Assembly: GCA_008694505.1 (NCBI GenBank)
Contig: VZDJ01000090.1
Location: 4,705,521-4,769,520, forward strand
DNA: 64,000 nucleotides
DNA from: Cyanoderma ruficeps
Taxonomy: Eukaryota > Chordata > Aves > Passeriformes > Timaliidae
Direction: 5' to 3'
In this document: one piece after another, positions 33,331 through 47,000 of the stretch
How the letters are laid out: the number at the start of each line of letters is the position of its first letter
Numbering within the stretch: the first letter of the stretch is position 1
Program-made: the position numbers and the translations under genes
Notes under the pieces: model-generated
Told to the model about the DNA's origin: nothing
Databases searched by the model: none
Seen by the model: the letters and a program-made list of their open reading frames with translations, nothing else

Positions 33331-34866
33331 GCAGGAGCTAGAGGAATAATTGGTTGGCTGCAGCCATCTCCATGCCCACTGATCTGTGGGGAGCAGAGCC
33401 ATCCAAGAGGCACAGCCAGATGGTGAGCTCTAATGTGCCCATATTTATAGATGTCTTCATTAGGTGACATCCACATGAGAGTTGAATGATCTGTGCCTTT
33501 CGGGGCTGGCCTGGGATCAGCATGGCATGATGATGAAGGTGGCTTTGAATTAAGACACTGAGGCACAGGTGTGGGGATGCAGCACTGTGCACCATACAGT
33601 TTGAGGAGAGATGTAAAGTCAAAGCAGAAAAAACAGTAAGAAAAAGGGGAAAAGAACAAGGATGGGGGTGAAGCAAAATGAAACAAGCTGCAAATGTCTC
33701 CCTATGTCCAATACTACTTTTGGTCCATATTGTGTCACCCTATCCTATTTGCAGGTCCCCTGTGCTGTGTGAGCCTGTGCTAGACTCGTGCTCACCATCC
33801 TGTCCTGCTCTCGCTGCCACTCCTTGGACTCAAAGCCTAGTGCTGCCTCTGGCCACTTCTTAGCATGTCCCACTGCTAACCCGTGCACGAACACTTGTGT
33901 GTGCATGTGAAAGCCTTCATGCTACTGACTCCAGGATATCTGACTGATGTAAGGAACCTGGCTGGTGGAAGCACTGTGGAAATATTTTGTTTGGGGGGAC
34001 AGAGCTGAGAACAAGAGTCTTGTGCTTGGACTCCATCCTTGCTTGTATTTCTACACCTACCATGATTCCTGCTGAAACTCCTTCCATGCTCTTTCACCCT
34101 CACTCGTGTGTCATATTCACTCTGCAAAATCCTCTAATTCTGCTTCCTGGAAGAAGTGTGTGAAAGATGGCACTTTTAGCCTGCAAATTGTTGTTCTGAT
34201 TATTACCAAGACCATCTTTCTCTAGTGTAGTGTTTCCCTGGGGTTAAGTGCTGTCATTATAATTGCAGGAGAAGTAGGAAGAATTCTCTGCTTTTATCAA
34301 CTGTTTCTATGTGAGAGTCAGATACTTTTCCAAAACAGGTGAATTTCCAGAACGTTGTCATGTATGTTAAAGCAAGGCACATGGAGGCTTTTGAACCTCA
34401 TATTCTATAGATGTTGTCCAAAAAAAGGGCAATTGTGTAGACAAAGTGTCTCCAAAGGGCTGTAAGGGCTAACTCAGGTGAATGATGTGTTTTGGATAAT
34501 AATGCTCAGGTCAAAAAAACCCAGAGCAGAGCACTTAAAGAATAGGTGGAAGGGCTGCTAGCCAGGATTTCAGAAGGCCAGGTCTAATGGTACTTTGGCA
34601 GTGCCGGGTAGATTAGATGGGAATTTCAGGAGCCAGTAAGCCCCGCAGAGTTCATCTGCATCTGACAGCCTCAGTAAAGGATTGCCTTTCACCTGATTAG
34701 ATCTCTTGGACCACTTTTCATTTCCAAAAGACATATTACATGCCTGTGGAGGTTTTTGCACTTATATTACGTCTGGGTTTGTGTTAGCAGTCCTTGAAAG
34801 TTGTTTCTAAGAAAACAACAGGTAGATCTATCACAGAGCAACTGCAGAGGCAGATTTTGGCTTGGA
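33331..34866. other. Unique noncoding DNA, no gene recognised
   Basis: No repeat or gene recognised. The long minus-strand open frame that starts at 33686 runs from this flank into the CpG island. Its low-complexity Ser/Pro-rich translation has no domain I know, and other frames of the same DNA are also open. Confidence 0.45.
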
Positions 34867-34985
34867 TCATGACCCATGACTTGGGTTAGAAAGGACCTTT
34901 AGAGATCATCTCATTCCAAACCACCTGCCTTGGGCAAGGATGCCACGCCTATTAGATCAGTTTACTCAGTGCCCCATCCACCCCT
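34867..34985 (-). mobile_element. CR1 LINE 3' tail, minus strand
   Basis: Read on the plus strand, the sequence follows the usual antisense CR1 tail: GGGTTAGAAAGGACCTTTAGAGATCATCT, then CCACCTGCCTTGGGCAAGGATGCC, then TTACTCAGTGCCCCATCCA. The terminal octamers are degraded to ATCATGACCCATGAC at 34866-34880. It is a 5'-truncated copy of about 120 bases, typical for CR1. Confidence 0.9.
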
Positions 34986-37900
34986 CACTGCAAATAGGTT
35001 TTGCCCTGACTTTGTGAGGGTCTGACAGCATGGTGTGCTTTCTGTGTACCTGTGTTACTGCTCTCTCTATGCCTTGGGTGGCTGCCAAAATAGAAGTGTA
35101 CTGCAATTCTGAGTGTGATGGCTCATCTGGAAGAGTGGTGCACAACTTTTTGTGCTGGAAGTATCCAAAAGGCTGCCATTAGTCCTGGTCTGCTGTGTGA
35201 CTGTAGTCCTGGGAGAGGTGCCTGTGGAGTACAGTCGTACCTGAACAAGCTGGCTTGCAGTTGATACGAGTGACTATCAGCTTTATTCAAACACTGAAAA
35301 TTGTGGTAGAGAAAAGTTTCTTTACTGAAATAGCTGAATGGTCCTGGGGCTAATGCAAATGGGAAGCCTGTACCAGACTCAGAGTCTTGAGGGCTCGTCA
35401 GGGAAGGAGGGCAAGAAAACTGTACAATTCCCATTTGTAGGAGAAGGAGCACGGGATCTAATGCTGTTGATCTGCTACTGCCAATTTTATCTTTTAATAA
35501 TCAAGAATCTTTGTATTTCATCATGGTCTCAGGAAAGCAGAGCACTCCTTGTCATCTCTCTCCCTCTCCCATTGTCTGGCCAGTGCAATCAAGAATTTTG
35601 TTGTCTTCCTCAGCCCCCCTGTAGATCCTAGAAGAGATCCTAGAAGTACACCTAAAAATTCTGAGATTTCTCTGCTATTGAGCAAGCCCAAAAGTCCCTC
35701 TGTAGTAACCCGAAGCAAGTGCAAAGATAAAATCCCCCTTGTGTCAGGTTGTGGCTTAGCCAAGGTGCCAAGATGGATTTAAACAGGTCAGTGCTGGTTT
35801 TTGCAAACATTTAATAGCAATTGTGGGTCTGCTGCATGCTAAGATAATGCATTTCCAGTGAAGGCTGATTGAATGCATGGGCTCAAAAAGGCAGAATTCT
35901 TCCCTCTCCAGCCTCCTGCAGGGTGTAGCACTCTGGCCAGAGAAGCATTGCAGTACTGTTTTCCACTTATATTTGAACCATCAGCACCGTCTGCTGCTGC
36001 AGACTAGAAATTGTAAAGCAGGACCAATCTCTGGTCACTCGTTAAGACAAACTCATTGATTTAATTGTGCAATCTCATAAATGCCAATAGTTTCTCTCTT
36101 CCAGGACCTGTAGATATGCTCAGTGTTAGGTGCTGCAGTCCTGCTAATGAAGTGATATTAAACTTGTACCTGCATGTAGGTGCATTGACCTAGATTTATC
36201 AAGCTGTTACACTTAATGCTTAAATTGCACTTGATTGGCCCAGTGGACTGATCTGGTCTGGCAAATACAATATTCTCTACAAGGCTCCTAAAAGGAATTC
36301 CCTAGCTGATCACACATTTCTTTGCACTATTATAGATCTTCCCCTATCCATTTCTTCTCACTCATTTCTACTTATTATCTAGGGAAGCTATCTGCAGCAG
36401 CTTGTTCACAGGAACATGTGAAATTACCTTGTTCCTCTCTGCTCCAAGTCTCTACTGTTAAAAGAACAAACAATTTTTTTTTCTTCTAGCTGGAAACATC
36501 TTTTTACATACAAAAGCATTAGTTGTTTTCCTTTCCTTTTTGTTTTCCTCATTTTTTTTGCCAGAGAGAGGAGCAGCTGGGACTCTTCTACTGATTCAGG
36601 TTCTCATTAGCAAATACCATTTTGTTGAAATCAAAACACTTTGCAGAAACTTACTGGTTTCGGCAGACTTATGATCCTCTACCACACAAGGGCTGTCAGA
36701 AGCCAGCTCATGGGGTGAGCTGTTCAGAAGTACATTTTTTGGATCACCATGGTCTCTGAAGATGCTGCTCCACAATAGTTTTAACTGATGTAAGCCAGAG
36801 CTAATCAATTCCCATTCCTGCTCAGGGATGAGTTGGAGAGGGGAGCAGATAAGCCTGTCTGTCTAGAGCTGGAACAAAGGCAATGCTTCAGCAATGGTAA
36901 ACCTGTAGTGGAACTGCAGCCTGAAGAGGCCTTGCTTTGTGTCCGTGTTTCACATCCTTCAATTGCCCCTCAGTGGGCAATTTCTGCAAAATTTCCTGAA
37001 GTAGATATTCCCACACAACAGAAATCCTCTGTTTTGGTTAAGACTCTGCTCATGTTTGGTTTTTTGTCTCTAAAGCATTTAATAGTTGTGTGCTCTTGAG
37101 GGCAAACTCTTAAGTGACAAACCCTGCTTCATTGTTAGTGTGACCATGGATACTATCTAGCATCTGATTTATTCAGAAGTCCCTCACAATCCTGGGTTAA
37201 CATTTACAAATCCTTTAGGTAGATGTGAGATTTTGCTAATGGAGCTCAAGAATGTTATGTTATCCCTAAGGACACGGCACTGACAGGATTTTCTCTCATA
37301 CAAAAATAACCTGCATAATGATGCATTCCCCCTCACCAGTTTGGGGACAGGAGTCGTGCTCAAGTCTGGGTAGCAAAAGAATTTGTCTCCAGCACCTGAA
37401 TTAAGGCAGCACCAGGGGCAATAGGCCACTCTCTGCCATGTAGACTTGACAGAAAAGAGAGTGATTTTGTGTTTAGCCAGCCTCCAAAGTGTGGAAAGCT
37501 GATTGCCGTGTAAAAAACTGATCTATACTCTTTCTCTCAGTCAGATAAACATACCCAGTGATGTTTCCTGTATGTAACCAGGAAAGACTTTCAAACATAA
37601 TGGGGGTTTTGTGTTCCAGCTGGGACAAATTTTTAGGGACTTGTCCATCCTCTTGTGTCAAAGGTCCACCTGGCTCTGTTAGTATGACTTTGATAATTGT
37701 GATTTCCTTCTCCAGGCTCGCTTACTGACCTCATGAGACTTCTGAAGGGGTAGAGCTCTTGCTGGCAACAGCCTTTGTACTTCAGAAATAGATGAAACTC
37801 AAGTTCAGGGCACCTACCCATAGGATAAGTGGAGCAGGTCCATCTCCTATAATCCATCATCACACAGGGCTTTTGGTATATGGCAAGTGGTGAGAGCTTG

Positions 37901-39480
37901 GGGCTTGCAGACCTTCCCCTGAAATTGGTCTCATCATATTTTAAAGGAAAGACTCCACAGCTGAAAGGGGACAGAAACCTGCTATATTCCAGTGGAACTA
38001 TACTCAGCAACTCCTGTTTTTTCTTTTTTCCTCTTATCAGCTATAGGCAGGATATATGCCAATTCTCTTACATGCAGAGAGACTCAGATATTTTTCAAAC
38101 CAGCTGAATATGACTGAGAAAAAAACAAACTATGGTTCTATTTTAAAATCTATGAGATTTTGTTTTAAAACAAGGGGAGAGGCAGAAAGTTGAGGAAGGG
38201 AGAATCAAATATTTATGTATTTCAAAAGAAAAGTAATATAATTTCAGTGGCACTGTTGCTAAACGACTGTTCATCCCCCATGCTGACTGACAGATAAAAC
38301 AGGTTGGTGTCATTCTGAAGTGGCTCCTCATCTGTGTAGCATCTCCCTTGCAGTCAGGGCTCTGTCAGCTCCCTTCAGAGGCCTCTGTGGGGAAGGAGTG
38401 AGGAAGATTACAGGAACACAAAGACATCAGCCATTAATTCAATTGTTTCCTTTGCTTGTTCTCCTGTTTTTGCCGATGGTATTTGTTATATATTCGGCTG
38501 CTGGAATGGCTATGTATGAGTTCTGTTAGCTCAGTTCAAAGAAACGCAAATTGTGGTTGCTTACAAAGAGGGAGATAGTAGGGAGCCTTAGGAAGGTGGG
38601 AACCTGGGGTTCATAATGTAAACATTAGTTTGTGATAGTCCTTTTCAAGTTGTCTGCTGCCCTGTAATCCTGGAAGCGCTCTCAGCAGTCGATCTACCTG
38701 GGTGCAAGGCAGCAGCCCCACGGGGACTCTGGCTATTGCATTCGGGTCTGCATCCTGATCATTGTGCTGAAGGGAGATGGGGATGGGGGGGGAAAAAGGA
38801 GGTCTTCTCCATGGGGTATCATCTTCAAGAGCTCACTGTCAGTCTGGGAAGTCGGAAGAAACATTTGCTATTACTACCTGCTCGTTTTCTGCATAAGCTG
38901 TCAGCTGAGGGGATGCATTGATTTAAGGGTAATACACTTAAAGCTTTTCACAGAGGAGTATTGGCCCCTCTGCCTACAGAAAAGGATTGCGTTGGAGTGA
39001 TCCCAGCAGTAGCTGGGCATGTACAGAGCTGGGAATGTCAAAAAAGAAAGAAAGGATGAGAATAATTTAGGCTGAGGGGAGTAGCTAGTCATATTTGATA
39101 AATACTTGAAAATGTGACTAAGTGGGAAGATGAAGACCTTACCCTAGGGGGGAAGGCAGTCTTTAACAATAAAAGTGCCAAACAATAAAAGTTTAAAAAT
39201 TGTTTTGGGTATGTTAGGCATTATCTACCAGGTGGCAGAATCTAACCTGATGTCCCAAATGGCTCAGTCCCAACATTTTACTGGCTTTCTTTTCAAATCT
39301 GATTGGGTAACACAGGGAGGGATCTTTCCACCACATGATACATGTGATATCTAAGTCATACCTGGTGCAAGCAGCTTTGTCTCTTCTACTTCATTTGCCT
39401 GAAACACATTCACCATTTCCTTTCATTGCAGCTTGGCTACTGCAAGCTGCTCTTCTCTTCAGCAGATTATGAATCCTTCA
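34986..39480. other. Unique noncoding DNA, no gene recognised
   Basis: Contains a perfect 2 x 12 bp duplication at 35623-35646 and a repeated word AACAATAAAAGT near 39164-39192, otherwise no repeat family. Open frames such as 35123-35452 (minus), 35338-35631 (plus) and 37633-38010 (minus) lack domains and splice context. Confidence 0.45.
35623..35646. repeat. Perfect tandem duplication, 2 x 12 bp
   Basis: AGATCCTAGAAG at 35623-35634 is repeated unchanged at 35635-35646. A small in-frame-length slippage duplication without coding context. Confidence 0.9.
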
Positions 39481-39499
39481 TTCTGTTTCCTCTGCTCTC

Positions 39500-39690
39500 C
39501 CTGGGAGGAGAGAGATGGCTGCGCCTGCAGCAGCGCCAGGGTTAATTAGAATGGTGTTAGTATGGGTAACGAGCAGCCCGTAGAGCAGAGCAGCGTGGGC
39601 TCTGGAGTAAATGTGGCATCTCTGCTAGATTAAATCCAGGGCTGGTAAGCCTCCTTACATGCACCTGCATTTATTATCAACTGTTGATGT
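39500..39690. promoter_or_regulatory. Candidate regulatory block (weak)
   Basis: A GC-mixed stretch with several CpGs, an AGGGTTAATTAGAATGG homeodomain-type word near 39538 and GATTAAATCC near 39631. No coding frame fits. It is listed as a low-confidence candidate because its base make-up stands out from the AT-rich flanks. Confidence 0.2.
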
Positions 39691-42630
39691 ACCCCTGCAG
39701 TTCTCTTCTTTCCTTTGGGACCAGGAGGAGGGTGCTTCTGCTGCCTCATTCACAGGCTGCCCCTCTTGAGGCTGCATTTCCGTGGGTAGGGAGATTATGG
39801 TGGCCCTGCACGCAGGGATGTGGCTGCAGCAGATCTGAGTGCCCCACGGATTTTGCTGCAGTGATGTCAGAGTAAAGGTGGACAGTGAGGAGGTCAGCTG
39901 CTCAGGCAGCTCTTAGGGAGATTTGCACAGACATTCCTTGAGATCCTGGTTGTAATTTCCCTCTTCACTGCTGGGGAATACCCTAAATTAATACTCCCTT
40001 GATTGTCTTCTAGTACTGCATCTATTGTTTGAATAACTCAGCCAATTCTGTGCCCCTCGCACTGTCCTATTCCCTTTTTCGTCAGTTTTCTCTCCTTTTT
40101 TTCCTTTTTCATTGTGATGGGGTTTGCAGAACAGCTATTAACATTAGAGCTTTTAAGTGACAGCTCTGTTTTCTTTAGCTGCAGACTCCATCTCTGCATT
40201 GTTCTGCTAAACTGTTGCATGAATGTGCCAGAGCACTCTGTCACAGAAAGCTTTCCTATTTATTATATCTCTTTTGGAAGGGCTGCAGTGGAAACTCTGT
40301 AATGCTGTGAATAAGGGTAAATATATACACACTGAATGGAATGGAAGCTCTCAGTCCTTTGTGCAGCTTAGAGTTTGTGAGCATCTCTACACGCTCAGAA
40401 TTGAGCATTAAGCATCTTTAGAGGCATATTTTCCTTCTTATCTCTCCAAGTCTGCTCAGCTCTTTAAGACGGTCTGGGGATACCTTTAAAGAAAAAAAAA
40501 AGTCTTTTAAATCAGCAATGGCATCTCTGGAGACAAGAGTGATTAATACGTAGTAATAGAAAATGTTGGAATATTCATGGGGCTCTCATTTCTATAGCTT
40601 TTCTTTCTACATAAATCACCAGAAAAGAAAAAAAAAGTCATATCTTGAAACAACACTGATGGTAAACTGCCTCCTGCCTCCTCTGGGAGAGATGGATGGA
40701 TGGCAGCATTTACCAATACAGAGCAAGCTGTATAGTGCTGTGAGAATGGAAGACACTTGGGCAGGATTTGCAAGACACTGACCAAATAGTTCAGAGGGCA
40801 TCATGCAGTATGTATCTGTTTCCAACAAAGACAGTCACAAGCTCTGTCCTTTTCTAAGGTTAGCAGCACAGAGCATGTTGTTGATTTAAACCTCATGTTA
40901 AGGGTCTCACAGCAAACTCTGAATATGTAGAAGGAAATGTCTCCATTTCAGAGAGAGGGAGAAAAGCCTTTCAGTAGTAGAAATTCAAGCCCACTAGTTC
41001 TCCACTCACCTTCAGCTCTAAACTAGAGGTGATGATTAGAAAATATCAATAGGATACTTTCCTGTCAGGAGACATTGTATCGGCAAAATCAATGACTTTT
41101 GAAGTCAAGTTGATGTTGATAAAATTCAGATTGAAACAGAATGGAAAATCATCATTTTTTCGCATTGGAGGGAGAGAGTCTTGGTTGTTTGTTTTCATCG
41201 GTGAAGATGGAACTCTTAAACTAACACAAATAAGTTTTTTTCCCTTATGTTTTATCATAGTACCTCAAGGAAGATGTTAAAATTTTAAATACAGCATAAG
41301 AAAAAACAAAACAAAACCTTTCCCTACTTGAGTACACTGAGATTCCTCCGCCAACTGGTTCATCTCTAGGTGTTTTGGCTGAGCTGTTATCAGCTGAATC
41401 TCTTTATTAGCCTTCTGCTCTGCTGTCTGCTTGGTTTTCAGATGCTGGCACAGGCTCCTCTTTAACACACACTTGCTGAAAACTTGGCATGGATTTCTCT
41501 TCTCCCTTCCTTGTCAGTGATCTTTTGGTCTTTCCCCCCATGATCATAGCATGGTGCTTACTTATATAAAACTTACTGGTCAGCTGCATTATTTTAAGAA
41601 GTGTTTTTCTACCTGAGGATTTGTACACACTTAGCAAACGTCAATTAAATTAGTCCTCATGCAGTCATTGACATAGGTATTGCAATCTGAGTTTCACAGC
41701 AGTGGATGTGGGAATGTGCTGAGGGGCAAGAAGGAAGAACAAAATACCAAGAGGTTTGCAATCTGTCTGAGGTCATGTGGTTGCACAGAAATTGCTTTAA
41801 TTTTGTATTTTCCTTCATCTGCGCAGGCTTTTCCTTCCATTTTGGAAAGTACAGAGCACATGAGTTTTGCTGGGTCTGTCTTCCCACTTTTTAGATTTGG
41901 ATCCAGCAAAGCAACTGAGGCTACACTTTATCTCCAAGGAGCACCTAGCTCTATCTGGGAGACCTGCACTTGGAGCTGAGTGTGTGACTGTACGGTGCTG
42001 GTCCAGCAGCAGTGGGAGCGAGAGGTTTCTCTTGTGCATCAGGCACAGAGGGAGGGCTCTGCTTTAGGAGGACATCGCAAAGAGAGAGGCTGGTGCTTTC
42101 TTCCCAAGAAAGGCAGTGTATTGATTGTTTGGGCTCATTGGTTAACCACAAAGGGTGATCTCAAACTTAGTCCTGCTGTTTGAAACATCCTGACTTCTCT
42201 CATTTCTTTGCTAGAGGGTCTCCTTGCTGCAGTGACAGCACTACACTTTTTTTCTCTTCACCAGCTGGGTTATGTTTTCCCCTGATAAAAGTGGTCAGAG
42301 GGGAAGAGGCTGTGTTGTAATGATTTCTACGCGTGGATGGCAGAGAGTGATTCAGGGAATGCAGCAGGACATGGTGCTCATGGTTAATGTGGCCTGAGAG
42401 AGGAAGAGGAGGTACACGACGTGGTGAATTTCCAACATCCGCTGCAATATATGCCAGAACCTATTGCTCTGCCCTCGAGCAGGATAGCAGATCTTGCACT
42501 CCTCATAAAGGATGAGAGGAGAAGGAAATGCGCTTGTCCTCTTCCAAGCACTGCTTGATTTCATTAAGGGGAGAGAACTTTGTTACTCAGTATCCTACTA
42601 CCCTCCCTCTCCAATCCAGTTTCCAAGGGG

Positions 42631-42645
42631 AAAAAAAAAAAAAAA
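42631..42645. repeat. A15 homopolymer
   Basis: Fifteen consecutive A bases. No retroposon body precedes it on the plus strand that I can recognise. Confidence 0.9.
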
Positions 42646-43112
42646 TTCCCCACTCAACCATGATTTCAAATGGCTGTTCCCTGTTTCTCTGTTGCAAGTG
42701 GCTTGGAAACAAATGCAGGGACCCCACTGCTGCCACTCAGTGATTCTCAGCTCCAGAGGTCAATCTCCTCTGTTTTGAAGGATGGTGTTGACTCTGGAGT
42801 GGGCAGAAGTTCAGTGTCAGGCCTCCCTGTTGACACATTTAAAGATTTCACTCACATGTCTCTCCTCCTGAAATACTTTCAACAGACCCTTTTGAAAAAG
42901 CTGCAGTCATAAAGCTCTGCCCCTGCTGCTCCCTGCTTCAGATTGCTACCAAACCAACACGCTTTATTAGCACACAGTACCCTGTAACCTTGCAGTGTTC
43001 TTAAGAATTGCACCTTTTTCCTCTGCACTTGGGAGATCTTTAATCTTTTCTAGAAATAAGGAGACATGATGATGGACTTAGATTTGTTAAAATAATAAAC
43101 CTGAGGTTGAGG

Positions 43113-43375
43113 AAAAAAAAAAAAAACAAAAAAAACCAACCCCTACCTGACCCATATTCCAAGAGGCACCACCCTCTGAGTTTGATGATGGGTGCATCTA
43201 TAGAAAAAATATATTGTCTGAAGTTGACCAGAGATGGTTTTGTTCTTGTCACTGCTCATGAACTTCTGTGGTTTTTAACTTGCTTTGTTTTCCAAAGAGT
43301 TACTCAAAAAAACCCCAAAAATCCAAACAAAAACAAAGTTCTGAAAACCCCCAGACAAACAAAATAATCAACCCT
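43113..43375. repeat. Cluster of A-rich low-complexity tracts
   Basis: An A14 run at 43113-43126 continues with a further A run after one C. A second A-rich zone with interspersed CCCC and CAAAC words covers about 43303-43375. The two flank roughly 170 bases of ordinary sequence. Similar A/C-mixed tracts occur at 21421-21479. Confidence 0.55.
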
Positions 43376-43997
43376 TTTTTCTTTCCCCACAATTAAAATC
43401 TTTTGTTCAGATTTTCCTTTTCACCAAAAATAGGGACCTCCTGCTTTCCGAAATACTTTGGAAATGAAGAATGGAAGCTAACTTTTACAGATGTTGCAGT
43501 ACATTATGTAAGTTGGAGTATGATTGCATACTTCCAGGTGTTTGATTTTTCAATATAAATACCAGTATTTTCTGTGGAACACATCTGATGAGTCAATTTC
43601 AAAATTTAATTGAAATGTCGTTTTGACTGAAAGATGTTTTAAGGGAAAAAATAAACAAAAAAACAACTGCATTTACCTTTTTATCTGCAATCCTTTAAAA
43701 ATTTAATTATTTTAATACAAGCTGCAGACAAAGGATAAATTTTGCAGCCATAAATATAAATTTCAAATGAGAATTTTTTTTTTTGTCTTTAAAATCACAA
43801 GATGAGTTTGAGAATTTTGCTTCTTTTGACTCAGCTCAAAGCATGATATCTTCTAAGTTAACAGGGACTTAGGTGTCATACCCAGTAACAGACCTGGGGA
43901 ACTGCAGGACATGGAAGGAGGCAAGAAGCCTCAGATCTAAACCAAAACTTGGAAAAATTATTCATGTGTTGAAAAGAATATAGCTTTTAGCTCCTTT

Positions 43998-44028
43998 CTG
44001 CTTCAGTTTTCCTGTCTGTAAAATACAG
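43998..44028 (-). mobile_element. MIR-like SINE scrap (candidate)
   Basis: CTGCTTCAGTTTTCCTGTCTGTAAAATACAG closely follows the antisense MIR core CTCAGTTTCCTCATCTGTAAAATGGGG. Only this core is recognisable, so confidence is limited. Confidence 0.4.
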
Positions 44029-47000
44029 TTGTTAACTGAAACCAGTAGAATATTTTAGGGTGTAGAATCAATTTAAAAATTATAGCTTCTTTGGTTGTAA
44101 AACACCTCCAGGAGAATTCTGTATTTTTTGAATGTATTTGCTGCTTGCAGTTACCCAAATCAAATGAATCAAACCAGGGCCATTTCTGCAAACAATTCTT
44201 GGGTGGTAAATTTGCTTCTGAGATGGTCTTTCTGCATTTCTAGACTTATGGAAGAGGAAAATTCAGGCACATCGCCATATAACCCTGGTACAACCTCATG
44301 CTGCTCCTGTTGTTTGCTGTGGAGTTTTGACTTTTGGGGTTTTGATTGGTTTTTGCTTCTCCCTGCCCCCCTGTTGTGGGTTTTTTTCCCAGTTCCATGA
44401 AGCAACGTTTTTCTTCCACCTGGCTTGTTACATGGTTACATGTCTGCTTTGTGCATTTTTCTATTAAGACATTCTGAATTAAAATTAGGTTTATTCCTGT
44501 TTCTGTAACTGCTCCTGCCAGAAAATGAATTGTCCTGGGCACCAAACAGAAAACACTGATTCATGAGTTGTCAGCATCCTTCTGTCTGATCTCTGACTGT
44601 CAAGTCCATCCCTTCCTGTGTGTCCTCTGTGACACTGATCAGCATGCCCAGAAAGGGGTTACTTATGTGGTGGAAATACACCCTGAGAGTGGACCTACTT
44701 GCTAGAGGTTTCCCTGTTTCATTTAGCTACTTAATTAAAATATACAAATAGATTAAAAATGTGTAAGTCAGGCTCATGCTGACAACACATAGCTTAATAT
44801 TTGGATTATTACCCCAAACACAGAGAGTTGCAGTCATATAGAGCTGCAGCTCTGGTTCTTTGCTGGGATCTGCTCATGTGATTTTCCTAAGCAGATTCTC
44901 TTGTGTACAACTTTGCAGTTCATTTCCTGCAAGCCCTTTGGGGCAGTAAAATTTGATTGCTTGGAAGCCTGTGGGAAATGACAGCACAAGGGTGCCACTG
45001 AAATGAATCAATTCATACAGTCAGTCAGAGGAGTATTTGTGGAGAGTCTTCTGTGTCTTACTCGCTCACCCTATCATGAAGGTATTTACTGCACCTATGT
45101 CCCAAGGGTGTGATGAGATTTAATTTAATAAAAGCTTGTGAAGTACTTTGGAGAGGAAAAGAGGTAAGTGTTGTATGTTGTTATTTCATTTTAATGTGCC
45201 TTTGAGCTTCAGTGTTCTATCTGGGCTCTGGGATAGAAGAGCTTAGAAAGTTTGTCCTCTGCATTTCTGAAAGAGTAGTTTATTTTCAGTATAACAAACA
45301 TTTCCAGGCTATTATCTAAGCTTGGCCTACAGCTTCCTTTAACAGCTCAATTTTGTTTAAAAAAAAATCCAAAGCAACGAAAAAGCAGGAGCACAAGACC
45401 TTCAAAGCCTTGTGCAAACATGAAGAAGGAGCTCCAAATCTAGTGAGCCTTCTCAACCAGCATTTTACTGACATGGCTCTGTTGCACAGTAGTCCAACAT
45501 GACACAAAGATGCCATCGTGCAGGGAAGGGGTTGCTCGGCCTAGGAAACCAGAGGATGCTGTGATAGCAAGGTACTGTCCCTGAGCTAAAAAACTGCCTC
45601 ACAGCAAGGCTTGCTTGAGCACAGGCCTGTGCTAACTCCGTAATTCTACTTGCTCATCGCAACTCAGGTGGTGCTGGGAACGCCATTTGCACCAGTCCCT
45701 GTGAATGTGTCCTTGGTGCTCTGCAAGGAGGAGAATCATTCTGCCATGTACCATGGTTTGACAGCTGCTCCTTCTAAGTGTGATATATCCCCTTTTCTGT
45801 GATAGCACACAGTTATCTGTTAACTTTTGTGGCGTTCTTCTGTGGTGTTACGTATTTCTTGGTGCACACAATACATGAAAACTCAGTCCTGTTTCACAAA
45901 ATGAGAGAATCTGAGGCACAAATCTCTTTTTTATATTCACAAGGAAGCTGAAAATGAGCAAAAGATTTTCTTGACTTCTAGAATGAGATTCAGCTCCTGA
46001 TTAAAATGTCTAAATTTAGGAGTCTTCCTGTAAGTATCTAGATGTGAGTTGGTGTCTAAACACCCATTATAGCTGATAGAGATTCAGTGCAGTCAGTTGA
46101 GGCTAGGAACTTAATTCAGCTCATCCTAGAGCAGACACCTCCTGATCAGCTGAATTAACCTTTTGACTTACTGCCTGCAAGGACCAAATCTTCATTAACT
46201 GTGGTGAGAAGTTAGACCATGCAGCATTTACCCGTGGGAGATTCAATCTCAGACTGAATTCAACCTCAGCCACCATTCCCCTCCCAGGGTGGTTGTGTCT
46301 ACAACTTTGGTAAATGCTCTGCAGAGGGAATTTAAGGAGACAGGAGATAATTCCAAAGTGGAGCTTCAAGCTAGGGCGTCAGAGAGGCGACCAAGGAGTC
46401 TTGGAGGACCACCTCTTGTGTAACTTACAGAGGACATACTGTCCTCTACAAGATAGGATTATGCATGTGTCTCATGCTGCAGCAAAGCAGGATAAACTCC
46501 AGATTTACATTTGACACCCACAAAGAGAAAAAATGGGAGGGAGCAAGGGAAGAAAATGAAAAAAGGAAGCAAATGCACACATGCAGGCATTAGACAGAGG
46601 GTTTGTGTTTGAGTCATAAAACAATTTGTCCCGTCTTTTTCGCCCACCCTTCTCTCTACCCTTTTCTGGCACTAACTGGAAAAATAACAGCTTGTTTAAT
46701 GTTATTGACAGACTCGTCTTCTGCTTTGTAAACTTGTTTTCTGTACTAATGTATGGGGGCTGTAGGGCACAGCAAGGAGGAGATTGAAGTGCCATTACTA
46801 TACCCCCATGAGCAAGCATTTGGAATGATGAGCTCACACAGCTGTCTGGATACCTTCTGGGTGAGAATGCCAGGGCAAGAATTCTAGTGGTCAGCTCACT
46901 TGGAAAAAAACCGAGGAAAAGCAAGGAAAGTAGAGATGAAGAAGAGGGCAAGGCAGAAACAGATATTTTTCATGTATTTATCTCCTGTGCTTTATCTAAT

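Noticed and set aside
33015..33686. 223-codon minus-strand open frame, the longest in the window
   Set aside because: Its translation is Ser/Pro/His-rich without a domain, several other frames over the CpG-rich DNA are also open, and there is no supporting splice or initiation context. Stop codons are simply rare in GC-rich sequence.
35615..35640. CCCTGTAGATCC resembling the start of miR-10
   Set aside because: The match ends after the seed region, the sequence is part of a local 2 x 12 duplication, and no complementary arm that would make a precursor hairpin is nearby.
46505..46951. 148-codon minus-strand frame
   Set aside because: Low-complexity Ser/Leu/Phe-rich translation in purine-rich DNA with no domain.
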